Shown here piece by piece: positions 11,270 through 23,320 of a DNA stretch of 64,000 nt (within the stretch, counting starts at the first letter, position 1; the number at the start of each line of letters is the position of its first letter). The notes under the pieces were generated by a model. The model saw only the letters and a list, made by a program, of their open reading frames with translations. It searched no databases and was not told the DNA's origin. The translations under genes and the position numbers were made by a program. Source of the DNA: Narthecium ossifragum (lineage: Eukaryota > Streptophyta > Magnoliopsida > Dioscoreales > Nartheciaceae); the NCBI GenBank assembly GCA_963920575.1, contig OY986970.1, positions 23,319,274-23,383,273 of the forward strand. The letters are read 5' to 3'.

Positions 11270-11861
11270 AAGTTCTCTTAATTGAGGCACGGCTGAACCC
11301 ATACACCCTTTTGATAACCCCTTATGCAACGGTTGGCACACCTCACGTGCCTGGCGACCACGTATCCATCCCGGGTACAATTTTTGAGCAACAAAAGGTA
11401 GCAGCTAGAGACCACCCGTGGGGGCGGAAACTAATCAGTGACAAACCCTGCCCGCCCTGTGGAGCAGACGAGGAGACCTTACTCCATATTCTTTTTAGTT
11501 TTGATGTAGCCACTGCTACCTAGAGGATTGTTCTTGAAGACTCTAGATTAGATCCTCTATCACTAGATCTTCCTTTGTGCTTTGATTGGCTTCGATTGCG
11601 AGTATGGGCCGAAGCATTAAATGGCAGGTCAAGGAATTCCTTCTTCTAAACGTCCAGAAAGTTAGTAGAAGAGAGCGCGACACTTGGGATAGCAAGCGCA
11701 TACAGGTTGATGCATCCTTGGCTGCTGGATCGACGGGCATAGGGGTAGTTTGCTATGATGGTACAGTGCACTCTTGGGAGATATCCTTGGCATCGTTAGG
11801 TGATTCTGTGCTTCAAGCGGAAATCCAAGCAATACTATCAGCGGTTCAGAAGGCCAGCCGG
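11270..11861 (+). pseudogene. LINE remnant, RT zinc-binding domain and RNase H start
   Basis: The zinc-binding motif reads KPCPPCGADEETLLHILFSF near 11440-11505, followed by VATAT, a TAG where Trp is expected, then RIVLED. After a frame change the RNase H begins: QVDASLAAGSTGIGVVCYDG near 11700-11760, then WEISLASLGDSVLQAEIQAI and LSAVQKAS up to 11858. This is the standard C-terminal order of plant LINE ORF2 proteins. It continues at 13753 after a solo LTR. It is the other half of the remnant that ends at 1718. Confidence 0.75.
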
Positions 11862-13747
11862 TGATATCACTCAAATGTGTCTCGCATAGCGGTCACGGTG
11901 CAGTACAGCATAAGAAAGGTCGAACCCACATAGAGACAAGCAGGAGAGATCCAGAAACACAGATAATAATATATCGAAAACATTCAACATCGTAGAATTT
12001 AAGAAAGTAGATTGAAGATGTAACGGTAAAATAAAATTAACGAAAGAAATCAGGATTTGGTTGAGGCTAGGCTTCAGGAATCACTTCACTCAGATTTAGG
12101 TTCTTCTCTTCTCAATGGTTCATATAATACTCAGTTAAGGGATTCACATCCCAATCACATTAACTAGAAGATATTGAACTACAAACCTAATAAAATATAT
12201 AAATGTCTCTTCCTACAACTAATTCTTCCTTTTATAGCTCTAACTTTATCCTACCAAAACCTAAGAATATACTATACCGGTTGTCACTACAGGCAACGTA
12301 TAGCAAAAGTTCATCGGGACAAAGCCCTAACTCTATCTTACCAGATCTCTAAGAATACACAATATCAATTCTCACAATCGGCAATGCATAGCAAAGATTT
12401 CACGAGACAAAGTAGGTAAATAATAGATAAAACTATGAGATTATAAGATCATGAAAGAAACATAACTGGATTCATAATATTAATCATCCACATAGAAATC
12501 TATAATCTGAAAATAATCTTTGGAGATTCAATACATAGAAAAGAGTTTAACAATAAAGATTAAAACTATGAACCATGATGAAGAAGAAACCCTAATCCTC
12601 GCTAGGTCATCCGTCCGCCATGCCCCCGGATTACTCAGCTATGGATGAAGATTTCTTCATCTTCTTCCTTGTTTTCTCCTCTCAAAAGCTTTGTAGAAAA
12701 CCCCCTTGGGAGAGGCCAAATTTCGGATTAAATAACTATATATAGAGGGGAACTCCCGAAATTAGGGTTTTAGTTGAGTTGGACTTATGGTGCAACTTGG
12801 ATTTCCTGAATTAATCCTGGCAGCCTATTCCGGTTGCAATTGGGTCCAATCCAAACGAAATGTGGAAACTTGCTCAGCATGAAAGTTGTAGATTATAACG
12901 TCTTCTGTCAAATTCAAAATATTTCATAATATTCCGAGTTATCTGGAATATTTGAAAAATATTTTGAAAAATATTCTTCTCAGCTTCGACAGAACAGTTT
13001 TCCAGCTTGTGTAACTTCATCTATTCTTCAAATATGCTATCACACCATCCAGAATCTCACCAAATGTCCAACAGAAAAGTTGTAGATCTCTGAGCTTTCT
13101 ATCATGTATTCAAATTGTAGAATATTTGGACTTCGAGGGAATATGTTCCGAATATTTTCCTACCAGTCAATGAAACTGTATTTTTCCTCATTTTCCGTAA
13201 CATGGATCGCCCCGACTAAGATCGATCTTCCTAGGGCAAAGGATCGATCTTCTTGAAACTAGCTCTCTGTCAACTCTCTGTCAGCATAAAATGATTGATC
13301 ATTGTAAGGGAGGTGATCGATCCTTTGAAATATGACGCTCTGTCACATAAATGATCGATCTTTTTAGGGGAAGATGATCGATCATTTGTCCTGCGTATTT
13401 TCTCTTTTGCCACTTAGACTGCGCCATCGGTGCTAAAAATACCGTAACTTCCTCTAGAAAACTCGGTATTACGAACCGTAAAATTCTCCAGAAACTAGAC
13501 TTCAAGACCTTTTCAATAATATATGGTACATCATCTGGTTATTCATGATCAGGTACAGTTTAATCTTCCAAGTTGACCCATGTAATCTTTTCAGCTTATT
13601 TTAGCCCCAATTTCCTGTATTTTCCAAATAACTGTGTGAAGCTAAATGTAGATATAAAAATAGTACTAAAGATGTTGATTAAGGATAATAATTCAGCAAT
13701 TGAGATGGTTATAAGACTGTTCAGAGTGCACTTTCATGCCCTCATCA
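11862..13747. mobile_element. Solo LTR inserted in the LINE RNase H
   Basis: The insertion starts TGATATCAC and ends CCTCATCA (TG...CA ends, with TGAT/ATCA inverted tips). It is flanked by GCCGG (11857-11861) and GCCGA (13748-13752), a 5 bp target duplication with one mismatch. Removing the insert and one duplicate restores the RNase H frame exactly, from SAVQKAS into LPSIMVESDSRFVV. The interior holds GATCGATC palindromes (13205-13385). No transposon coding domain was recognised inside it. Confidence 0.75.
13205..13390. repeat. GATCGATC / CTCTGTCA modular repeat
   Basis: (T/G)GATCGAT(C/T) motifs alternate with CTCTGTCA(A/C/G) motifs several times. This is the same two-part grammar as the array at 2330-2735, with different spacers. 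Confidence 0.6.
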
Positions 13748-13752
13748 GCCGA

Positions 13753-13958
13753 CGGAGGCTGCCGAGCATCATGGTTGAAAGTGATTCAAGGTTTGTTGTG
13801 GATATGATTAATGGACGCATTCCTATTAATGATGACTGCCGGAAGACGCTATTGGATATGTGGTGGTATTGAGGAAATTTTGTCAATTTTTGAGTGGAAT
13901 GTTCGGGCTGACGAGCTAGCTGGATCAGCCCATGTAAGGGATTATAACTCTCTGTAAG
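13753..13958 (+). pseudogene. LINE RNase H, C-terminal part
   Basis: In frame with the segment before 11862, it reads RRLPSIMVESDSRFVVDMIN, then a TGA at 13870, and in shifted frame VEWNVRADELAGSAHVRDYN. The ESDS (Asp) and WNVRADELAG (late RNase H motif) are typical. The sequence is cut at 13958 by a MITE. Confidence 0.75.
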
Positions 13959-14358
13959 TAGGGGTGAGCAAAACCGAACCGAACTTTTAGAACCGAACTG
14001 AACAATTCGGTTCGGTATATTCGGTTCGGTTCGGTTTTTTTTGCCAAAAATTCGGTATTCGGTTCGGTTTCGGTTTTTATTTTTAAAATTCGGTAAATAC
14101 CAAAATACCGAAATTTTTAAAGTTATATACCTTATTTCGGTTTGGTTTTATATTGTAAGTAAAAAACTACGAATTATTTCGGTTTGGTTCGGTTTTTACA
14201 TGATTTCGGTTCGGTTCGGTTTTTAAATTAGTGTACCGAATTAATTCGATTCGGTTCGATTCGATTTTATGCTCTAATTCGGTTTGGTTCGGTTTTTTAA
14301 ATTATGGTATTTCGATATTCGGTATTTCGGTTCGGTATATACCGAATACTCACCCCTA
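13959..14358. mobile_element. hAT-type MITE, 400 bp, rich in TTCGGT
   Basis: Terminal inverted repeats are TAGGGGTGAG...CTCACCCCTA. An exact 8 bp target duplication TCTGTAAG flanks it (13951-13958 and 14359-14366), typical of hAT elements. The interior is dominated by CGGTTCGGTTT and complementary runs and has no coding capacity. Confidence 0.9.
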
Positions 14359-14366
14359 TCTGTAAG

Positions 14367-14687
14367 CCTATAAGGCTTCAAACCTCGGCTCAATTCCTAC
14401 AAAAAATACTTTCCTGTCATTTTACCGGTTATGTTCATGCGATATGCAATGATCAAATGACCCAGTGGTCAAAAGAAAGGGAACAATAATTAGCACGAAA
14501 TTATTATGTCAATCATAGATGAAATAAGGACTCAGAGGTCCATATGTTGAAGGGGTGTATACACAAGATGTTCGAAGTAGAACAAAAAATATGTCTAATG
14601 AAATATATGAAGCACATATACAAATCCCTGCAACTTTACGGAGCCCAAACTCGCTAAGCAGTTTGATTCACTTGGATTTGATCTTGG
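14367..14687. other. Spacer between LINE remnant and VPS20 pseudogene
   Basis: Likely LINE 3' tail and then 3' flank of the VPS20 copy. No gene or element end was recognised. Confidence 0.4.
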
Positions 14688-17600
14688 TTAAGCAGGTAGT
14701 GGCTCCTCCAGAACTGTAATTACAACAAAAGGACAATAAAGAGCAGTTCCATGCCGATATATATTAGAAGGAAAGGAAAGAAGGAAACCTTTTGTTCTAT
14801 TAGACGTTCTTTCTGCCATGTTCTCGGCTTCATCAACCACCACTGGGGCAATTGGAGTCATGATTGGTACATCGGGGGGAAGTTCGAGTTCCTCTTCTTC
14901 AACTACTTCCATTTCTGGCTACTGTTCTTCTATCTTCCTTTTTCTTCTTGTACAACTGACACAGACAGGGCAGGGACTGTTGGCAACTCTTGAAGAGCCA
15001 TCTGCAAGATAAATAGGGTTTATTGTGCTTAAAGTATAAAATGGTTGCTTGTTAAATGGTACATGCTAACCACAACTCAAGAAGCCACGATAAACAATTA
15101 GAAGATGTTAGGTATATAGAGTAATATTAAACATTAACATGTTGACTTCCTAGTCAAGAGATTGGAAATGAAGTCAGATATTGTGAGGAGATCTGTGCCA
15201 ATTTCTAACAAGTTAAAAGCAGCATTTTAAACAAAAGATCAGCCCGTATATACTCATTATAGATTTTGCTCATATGAAAAGTGAAATATCCACACATTTT
15301 CGAGAATCAAGCCTCAACCGGAGCAATTGGTTTGAGAAAAAGACTTAACCTTCAGGATTAAGATATCCAGTTTGCAAAACATAAACATTTTCAGACGAGT
15401 AGTAATTGGAGGATGGATCAAAGGAAACAGGGGACTTGCCACTAGAAAGATAGATGGGTCAAATAAAGCTAAAACATAGAACAAAACAGTGGTTTTACGA
15501 TAATTAAAAAAAAAGATTGGTTGGAACAAGCTTAAAATAATTTTACCGAAGGATGAGATTTCTGAGAGGTAAAGACAAGGGATTTGTGCTATGAAGATAA
15601 TGAAGAGTGAGAAAAAGAAAGGTAGTCAAGTTATAGGACAATTTATTGCAAATTACGAACATTACTTGCAACAAGAAACGGAGGCCAAAATAATCAGGTC
15701 AGAAAATGCATTGAAGGATTGGGCAACAACAGAATATTCATGTCAGGAAGTCGCTCGCAGTATGTAGGTTGACACAGGGTCCTAGTGCTGAGAATTTTAC
15801 ATTCCTTCTTACCAGCAACATATATTCAAGACCGAGAAAAAAGGGCCTCTCTACGCAGATTCACATGCGACTTTTGTTTCACTTGTGCAATTTATTGGCC
15901 CTATTGGGTACCAACCCCTTTTCTCTAGATGTTGTGTAGCGACATATCCCACAAGCATAATGTGTTCTGGTTCTAAATCCTACATTAGCATGAATTGGGG
16001 AACCAATGACAAAAACTGAGTATTTCAGATTTTCTATGCAAGGGAAGAAGCTTGATCACAGAACCAAGTCATTAGTAATTAACACAAAAAAAAACTCTCA
16101 CCAATAAAGGAACTAATAGCATGCACTGGCTGATTTGGGTACATTATCTAAAATGCTTTGCATGCCATGTTATTAAAAAGAAAACACAGACATACGTCTG
16201 TTTCCAAGTTCTCAAATTTTGCTAATACTTCTTCCTCTTCTTCAGAAGATAGACGTTCCCCTAGAATAGCATTTATTTCCTTCACAAAAAATAGAAAGCG
16301 TGAGTCGTAAACTTCAACAAAATTCCCATAAACAACTAATGTTGGACCATACAAGAAACTTGGTTACAAATAAACTAGAGATTCAAACAATACAATCAAT
16401 TTAATCAGATAAAGCAAGAATACTAAATGGAGTAGCTAGGGCTTTGACAAACCAATTGCTTAATATAGATGAGGGTCGCATGACGAATCAAGAAGTATAC
16501 AAAAAATGCTAGGCTACTTTCAGCAGAAATATGCTCATAAGACCAGATTCAGACATGCTCCTTTCTATCACCATGACATGTTAACATTTGGTTTTTAATG
16601 TCAAAGATAATTTTGTTCTGCTTACAACACAAATTCAATTTTAGATTGGGCCTGATTCTATATTATTCATCTTTAAAGTCGTGACTACAGACAACTCACC
16701 TCCATCCTCAGAGATGTAACATGAAACACAACTGACACCTTTCCTTTTCAGCCACTTCTTTGAACAACTAAGACAGAGTTACCTTTAGTAGCAGACAAAC
16801 AACCTCATCAATTTCATAAGACAATAACCAACCTTGAGAAGCTGTAACTTTTTTGAGCATTCTTTCGTAATGAAAGCAAATTTTCATCCTTGCCTGTCGT
16901 AATGTTATGTGTAAACTCATTCTTTATGCTTACATAACCTTCAGTCACTCTAATATTTGATGATATCGACAAATTCTAACCAATCTTGGCCATAGTAGTC
17001 AGACTAAGCTACTATAGTCATATCCACACAGAGTTCTGTCACATACGAAAGGAACTTTGACATGATCAAGTGACCAACCAAGGCAAACAGAACATATACG
17101 TTCGCACAGGTTAATTCCACTGACTATTTCTTGATGAGGTTAATTGAACTATGTTACTAGCATGGGTGCTGCTTTACACGATAGCAAAAGAGATAAAAAG
17201 GAAGTAAGGATGTTTGAGAAGTTAATTTATATTTCCTATGGAAACCAAAGTGCAAATGGAGAATCTACATGACAGCTTGAATCTCAGACAATCAAATTCA
17301 GAGCCGTCGGCATCTGTGAGTGCAACTTGATAATGTGGCTCTAAGTAACATACATATAACTTTCTTTTCATAATTTTTTATTTGCTCTAACAAATTACAA
17401 ACATTTCCAGGACGGACGAACCTAAACAGCACGTATTTGGGCTCCAAACAAGACCATAACACAAGGAATTAGGCCCACGGCCTGGGTGAAGCATAGTTCG
17501 TATACCCTCAAACATTGTCATGTCCCATCTTGTGGAACACCCCTAGTCTTGATACAGAAAAATTCCAAATGGCTGCTTTTATAGTCGAAAATCAATATGT

Positions 17601-20125
17601 TGAAATGTATTGCATAAATAACATTTAAAACATAGAGATCACAAAGTCTTCAAATTTTATCAAAAATTTTCTGGTTCTTAAGGGGTATCAGAAATTATTG
17701 AAAAAAGATGCAACGATGAAAACATATAATATAAGCACTTTGGAAAAAAAAAAGTCCATTCGTTTTCAGATGCAAAAATTTCCATTTCTGATGCAGCAAG
17801 GGTAAATAAAAGTAAATAAAAAAGGGAACAAAAACAAACTCACCATTATATTACGATTTTAGAACATACTCATTCTCAACTGAACATTAAGATTATATGA
17901 AGTAACGAAAGATATTGGGGTGTTAAATTGTTTACGTCTCCTATATCAGCCATGTGCACTACAAATGGTGCGAAAGTGTAAAGAGTAACTAGAATTTATT
18001 GAAAGGCCAAAAAGAGGAGAGGAAAGCTTTAAGTAACATGTGAGCGAGGTAAGCTTGCAGTGATGTAAGATATAATTGATATAGATGATTGGCGAAGAAA
18101 TATCCTAAGCCAACACCGACTAGTTGGGCCAGGGTTTAAAAAACATGGTTATGGTTATTTTGCTACTTGCTAGCACATCAAACAAGGAAGAACAATAGAA
18201 CAAATTTTTGGACAATGAGCTGGTCAAGATTAAATTTGCTCTAAAAATGTAAGCCAGTTGGTCTGCGGATTCATTCACACGATACCACTTAGTAATTTCA
18301 GATAATGAAATAAAGTCAAATGGTTAAGCTAATGAGCATAGTAGTAAAACGGGGGAAGATTGTAGGTCTATATCAACCAAAACTCACATCTTGATAAGCC
18401 TTCGCCTCTTCTGTATCATCCATCAACTTCCGAACATCCTCCTAGTTTACCTCCTTTTGTATAGCTTTAATAGCATTATTCCCCGCTTTCAAGCTATCAA
18501 ACACGGCCTTCTGCTTAATTGCCAGTTCAATATCTGCTAACTAACAGAAAAAAAGATACGTTAGTTCAGATTGTTCAGAAACATATAATGATGAATGCAA
18601 TTGGAAAGAAAATAAAATCTAAACAAGCATAGTAGTTGGAAAAGAACAAGCACTTCATAAAATCAATTTGCTTTTCAATGGTAAATATTTGTAAGGCAAT
18701 AACATTGTAGACCTACTTACTTGTTGCTCAACAATAAGGAGCTAAGCATCAACTTGTTTCGACAATTCCTACTACGCCTTCTTCTTTAATGCGAGCAAGG
18801 CCATGTCTTTCCTCTTCATTCTGATCAGGTCCCTTGCAGCTTGCTTTTCAGCTTCAATCACCGCATCAAGCTGAATGGAAGAGCAGCAAGAGGTGCAGAA
18901 ATTTTGCACATTTTAAGTAGAGAAAATGCAGACTGGAATAGAAATATCATAGGATAATAAATAGACAGTGCTTGATAGATTGCCTAAGTCGCACAGATAA
19001 AGAACATATTATATGACTATTCGCTAAGAACATATCCCATAGCGGATCATTTTGTCGGTCAATAAAGCTTTCGAAAAAGCAAGTATTACCGCAAGGAAAG
19101 CACCACAGATAAGGAATTACAAATGCAACAAATTCGCTACCAACACCAGCTTTTACGATATACTAATTCCATTCACACAAAGTTCGACTAGTGTCAATGA
19201 AATCTCCAGCCAAAAGCATGAAAACACAACACTGTTGTAGCTCAAACTTGACAAAGGAAACTTAACTGAGGAGAACAAGAAACAATGTAGGCAAAAAGGG
19301 ACTTAATTGAGAAGAAAAAAATACTCTGAATAAATGTAAGTACAATTTTTGGATGTCCCACAGGTAATTTGTAACTGATATCCAAAACCAGCCATAATAA
19401 GAGCTTAAGAAGAATGATATTATCAAAGATTTGATAGAAAAAATCTCTTTGATAGAAAAAATTTCAGCACTACTACTTCATGGACACAATGCTATCAGAT
19501 TAAATTACATGAGAGAATGTCCAAAAATACACATGAAAGATAGAAAATCTACATCAGAGTATTCACAATAGCACCTATATGTTCAAGCTCTCAATCTCTT
19601 GTGACAACACAAGAATCAAATGCCACTTATAAGAATTTTCCTTCATAAGTATTAATAGCATCTAAAATATTTCACGGATATGTAACAACTCAAGTAATGT
19701 GAGTGGAAACATTATGAAGATTGCTTGCTATGAGAAAACAACTAATGCAGCAAGTACCAAATTTTCTTTGCAGTAAAGTATGGCTCACTCAATAAAGACT
19801 ATTAGAAAGGCTACAACTTGTAGGTCCATAATATCTTACTCATCATTTCGTTCATGCTAAACACAAAAAATGAAGCAATTAAAGCAAAGATTCATTAAAA
19901 TGAAACAAATGAAACCTATAAAACAAGCATTCACCTCGATCAACATGACACAATAAGAGGACCTTGCGATTAAAATTCCAGATGAAAGCAAATCAAAATC
20001 ATTTAGAGAGTGGGGGAAGGGACCTGTTGCTGGTACTGGGCAAGCTTGTGACGTTGGGTTTTAAGCGAGAGGATAGCGTGATCGACGTCCGTGATCTTGG
20101 GTTTCTTCACGAATAGGTTCCCCAT
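14688..20125 (-). pseudogene. VPS20: VPS20 (CHMP6, ESCRT-III) unprocessed pseudogene
   Basis: Six exons are readable on the minus strand: 20125-20024, 18870-18721, 18540-18388, 16279-16196, 15001-14789 and 14713-14688. The start [19 protein letters not shown] includes the Gly2 myristoylation context; [50 protein letters not shown] and LEEPLPA are diagnostic of plant VPS20, the ESCRT-III subunit acting at multivesicular endosomes. Exon junctions keep phase and have GT/AG ends (one donor is weak, GTCCCT). The reading frame is nevertheless broken: two adjacent TAGs after LALKKKA and one after KQVDA in exon 2, one TAG after QKEVN in exon 3, and a frameshift between ALQELPTVP and VVEEEELELP in exon 5. 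Introns are present, so this is a decayed gene copy, not a retrocopy. An intact paralogue elsewhere is expected. Introns 3 (2.1 kb) and 1 (1.15 kb) contain nothing I recognise. Confidence 0.88.
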
Positions 20126-20619
20126 CCGAACACAATAACGACACCGAAACTCTTGCCCTAATCCTAACCCTATTTACAAGATTTAGAGAAGAGAAGAGAA
20201 GAGGTCGGGTTGGAGGTCGGAGTCGGCGGAGTGCTTGCATTCCTCGAGGACCAGAGCTCGGATTTCATCCTTGAACATCGACCATGCCGCTCCGGTGAAG
20301 TTGAAAAGGGTCGGACGGGATCGACTCACGATGAAGCGCTACCATTGGCGGAGTTTGGCGGCGGAATGGGGGTGGAAGCATGTGGGGTAGGGAACGCCCA
20401 CGTCGCGGTCGTCCCATGGGTTTCGTTCGATGAGCAGTCGCGTCACGTTCTCCATGCCCTTCATGTGGATGAAGCTGGAACCCCAGTCCCCATCGCATGA
20501 TCGATGGGAGTCCGAGGTGATGCGGATGAGGACCATGAAGTGGTCTACCCTGTCGGAGCGGATATATGGGGCTTGGGTGGTGAGCCGCCGGAGAAGGGCG
20601 GCTAGTGCAGGGTGAGCGT

Positions 20620-21118
20620 GAAAACCTCTCGAGAGACGACCGTTCCTCTCTGTGGGAGAGAAAATCAGAATTCTCAAGAGAGAAAATCATAATTCTCAAG
20701 AGAGAAAATCAAAATTCTCAAGAAGAAAAAACTACTTAAAATCTCATTAATCCAAAAAAGCCTCCCAATTACAAACCCTAATCTCCTTTTATAGAGTAAG
20801 GAGAGACCTACTTACATATGAAATCAAGCTACTTAAAAATAGCAACTAATCCCAATCAAACTATTAATCAAACTGTTAAAAGTGAAAAAAAACCTAGTTA
20901 TGGAAAAACTGTCAAATATGAAAATTTTCGGACATCAGAAAAAGGAATTTGGAGTCAAAACGCCTTGGATCATGAGTTGGTCGATTCGACACCTCATACG
21001 CCCTGATCGGACACCGTGATCAAAAGTTATGACATCTGACGATCACGGTTGTCCGGAGACCTAATTCAGACTAATGGAAACCGGGTTCACTCTGATCACC
21101 TTGGTTGTCTCGCTGGTT
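20620..21118. mobile_element. Noncoding insertion splitting the GT47 copy
   Basis: About 0.5 kb separates the two GT47 pieces. It holds a 22 bp tandem repeat at one end and a TATA-like TTTTATAG region. It resembles a short LTR or other non-autonomous element, but no matched target duplication could be fixed. Confidence 0.4.
20656..20722. repeat. 22 bp tandem repeat, three copies
   Basis: GAGAGAAAATC begins at 20656, 20678 and 20700, each followed by (A/T)(G/A)AATTCTCAA with single-base changes. Confidence 0.85.
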
Positions 21119-21464
21119 CAACTTGTTTAGTTTCTCGACCTGCATCAGCGGCACAAATGTGGTCACTGTCGGAGGAAGTGGCGTTGGGGGAGGAGAAGAG
21201 AATGGGGCCAACGACGAGGCTGGTGTAGAAGGGGACGTAGAAGACGGCGGTCATGGAGGGATTTAAGGTGCAGCATGGGTGGGTGAGAATGCGACGGTGG
21301 TAGATGAACCCGACAATGAACTGGTCGATGGCATGCCAGGCGGAGAGAAGGGCTGGAGGAACTAAGCCCACGAGGCTGGCTTCGGGAACGGTGTTGTGTC
21401 CAAGTCCGTTGTTGGAGAGCGCGGCGTAGTTGAGGAGAGAGAACATAAAATAATATTATTTTAA

Positions 21465-21642
21465 TATATAGAGAACGCTTTCTGATTCCCTAAACATATG
21501 AAACGTAGTTGGTTTTAGGGAATGGGATAGGAAATGACTATAGAGATAGGGAATCTATTGGATAACACTTTTTAATCATATTCCCTAAATTTAAAGATAG
21601 GGAATGGGATATGGAATCTGTTGGGAATGCTCTTACACTTTA
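21465..21642. mobile_element. Short MITE-like element
   Basis: AGAGAACGCTTTCTGATTCC at the left resembles the inverse of GGAATCTGTTGGGAATGCTCT at the right. The interior has repeated TAGGGAATGGGATA motifs. No clear target duplication was found. Confidence 0.45.
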
Positions 21643-21689
21643 CTTTTCAAAATATGAAAGTTTGATTGTCATATCCGGTTGGAATCTTG

Positions 21690-22830
21690 GGATTTGCATT
21701 CTGGTACCTGGACTTTCCCAGAATTGCACTTTAGTACCACCAGCTTTGGGATTTGTAATTCAATACCACAAAGTTATAAACTAAGTGAAATTTAGTTCTG
21801 ACCCCCGACTCCATTACTATAATTTGACAATAAACCGCTCACATGCCACAGAAGGTGATATTCTCCCCAACAAAACCCCCTTCTCTCTCGGCGACAGGGA
21901 GGGTGACACGAGGATGATGGCGGTAGCAAGGAGGCCGGCACGGATGAGGAAGGGAGGAGAGGGAGTGGAGAGAAAGTGGAGGAGGAGTGAGTGAAGGGGA
22001 GTCGGTCCTTATAGGGGCGGAGGAGGAGGAGTCCGGGTAGGAGAGAGAGGTCGGCGGTGGAGTTTGAATGGAGGTGGGAGAAGGGAGGAGGAAGGAGGCG
22101 GTGGAGGGTGGAGTTGGGGTAGGAGTAGGAGAAGGGGGAGAGTCCGGTTGGAAGGGGAGTAGGAAAAGAGGATAGGGGGAGGAAGGGAGGTGGTGACCGG
22201 TGAGGTGACATCGGGTCGTGGCTGGCACTAGTGGCGACGGGAAGCCATAACAGGTGGTTGGAGGGGCACTGCTACCATGAACGGCACGGGGGAGTGGGCG
22301 GGGAAGAGTTAGGCTGTGGAGAGAGAGAAAGAGGGGGGGGGAGAAGAGAGAAAAGGGAGAGCCGGATTTGCTGGCTGGGCAGCGACGGGGGTCGTGAGAC
22401 GGCAACGGAGCAGCGTTGTCTCTGGGGTGGCGACGGCGCTAGTGGGATGGTGGTGAGGCTGCACGGTAGGGAGGCTTATCGGCGACGGCTTGAAGGCTGG
22501 CACCAATGCCAAGCTCCGGTGAGGAGCGGGGACAAGGGAGAGAGAGACCAAAGTAGGGGAAAAAGGAGAGAGTGGAGAAAGAGAACGAAGGGGGTAGTCA
22601 CCTGTAGTAGGAGATGCCATGACACGTGGCTGTTTCGGCTGACAGTAATCACGCGCGTGTCACATGACCAATTTGCCATCAAACCCACCTAACACCGTTG
22701 GGGGTTTTGGATCACTTTGTCGTAATATTATAATTTGATGGTATCAAATTGTAAACCTCAAAACTCATGATACAAAAATGTAATTCTGGGAGATTGTAGG
22801 GTACTAGGATGCAAAAATCCATCGAATCTT
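21690..22830. mobile_element. Pack-MULE-like element with GC-rich cargo (copy 1)
   Basis: Long imperfect inverted ends are visible: GGATTTGCATTCTGGTACC on the left and the inverse of GGTACTAGGATGCAAAAATCC on the right. They continue inward for about 100 bp (AATTCAATACCA / TGGTATCAAATT). The interior is GC- and GA-rich and yields only low-complexity frames. The outer 150-250 bp match the element at 36155-37262 while the middles differ. The exact target duplication is not clear. Confidence 0.6.
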
Positions 22831-22849
22831 TTCAAAAACCGGATTCGGA

Positions 22850-23320
22850 ATTCCATATAGGATCCGACCCGGCTGCCATCATTTAACAGCTCAACTCGCA
22901 GCCAGCCGTGAGGATAACGCTAACTATCACGACTCACGGGGTTATATACGGCCTCACGAGTCACGTGAGCCGAGCCAAACAACAAACCAAACCCTAGGAG
23001 AGATGAGCCACTGAAGAGCCGTCGAAGAGGCGGCTCTGCTCTAAAATCCTCGACCCCCAGTCGTCGTCCCCGGCTCCGATCGGCTCAGATCCGGCTACGG
23101 ACGGCTCGATCTCGGCTCGCTCCGATCTGCTCCCGGAGAAATCGGCGATCGCTCCCTCTTACCTCCTGCCACCGAATCGCGGATCGGGCGATCGGCGTCG
23201 CCGGCACTGTCGGTCCGGTCGCATGCGCCGGGGTTCGCTGCTCCGGCAATGGCTGTCGCGGCGCGTCGTGGCGTGGTGCGCTCTTCAGCTGTAAAACCTA
23301 ATTTCCTGCTTTTCAACTTT
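22850..23320 (+). promoter_or_regulatory. CpG-rich island, possible promoter/5' leader
   Basis: A CG-dense block with many CGATC and CGGCTC motifs, flanked by AT-rich DNA, lies upstream of the BED/hAT-derived gene. It could hold that gene's transcription start and a 5' UTR exon, spliced to the acceptor CAAATAGCAG just before 26793. This is inference from base composition and position; no TATA box was identified. Confidence 0.35.

Larger units (their letters stand above)
20180..21446 (-). pseudogene. GT47 MUR3-like galactosyltransferase pseudogene, two pieces
   Basis: The N-side piece (21446-21120) reads NNGLGHNTV, SAWHAIDQFIVGFIYHRRI and TAVFYVPFYTSLVVG. The C-side piece (about 20625-20180) reads RVDHFMVLIRITSDS, DGDWGSSFIHMKGMENVTRL, LIERNPWDDRDVGVPYPTCF and, after a TAG in place of the expected Gln following RQW, TLFNFTGAAWSM. 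These match the exostosin-type GT47 fold of MUR3/xyloglucan galactosyltransferase-like Golgi enzymes (NPW..D.G.PYPT.FHP, LF.F.GA). The middle is replaced by a noncoding insertion, and the C-terminal end is missing. It lies just upstream of the VPS20 copy on the same strand. Confidence 0.8.

Noticed and set aside
13959..14358. CGGTTCGGTTT repeats as telomere-like DNA
   Set aside because: The motif is not the plant telomere TTTAGGG, and the block has MITE ends with an exact 8 bp duplication.
14688..20125. VPS20 as a functional gene
   Set aside because: Four in-frame TAG codons and a frameshift. General sequencing error is unlikely because DCP5 and the SLEEPER-like gene in the same window read cleanly.
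20210..20500. Plus-strand 96-codon frame opposite the GT47 relic
   Set aside because: It is the shadow of the antisense GT47 coding sequence.
21792..22692. Overlapping long frames on both strands
   Set aside because: Purine/pyrimidine-skewed cargo of a non-autonomous element; low-complexity peptides only.
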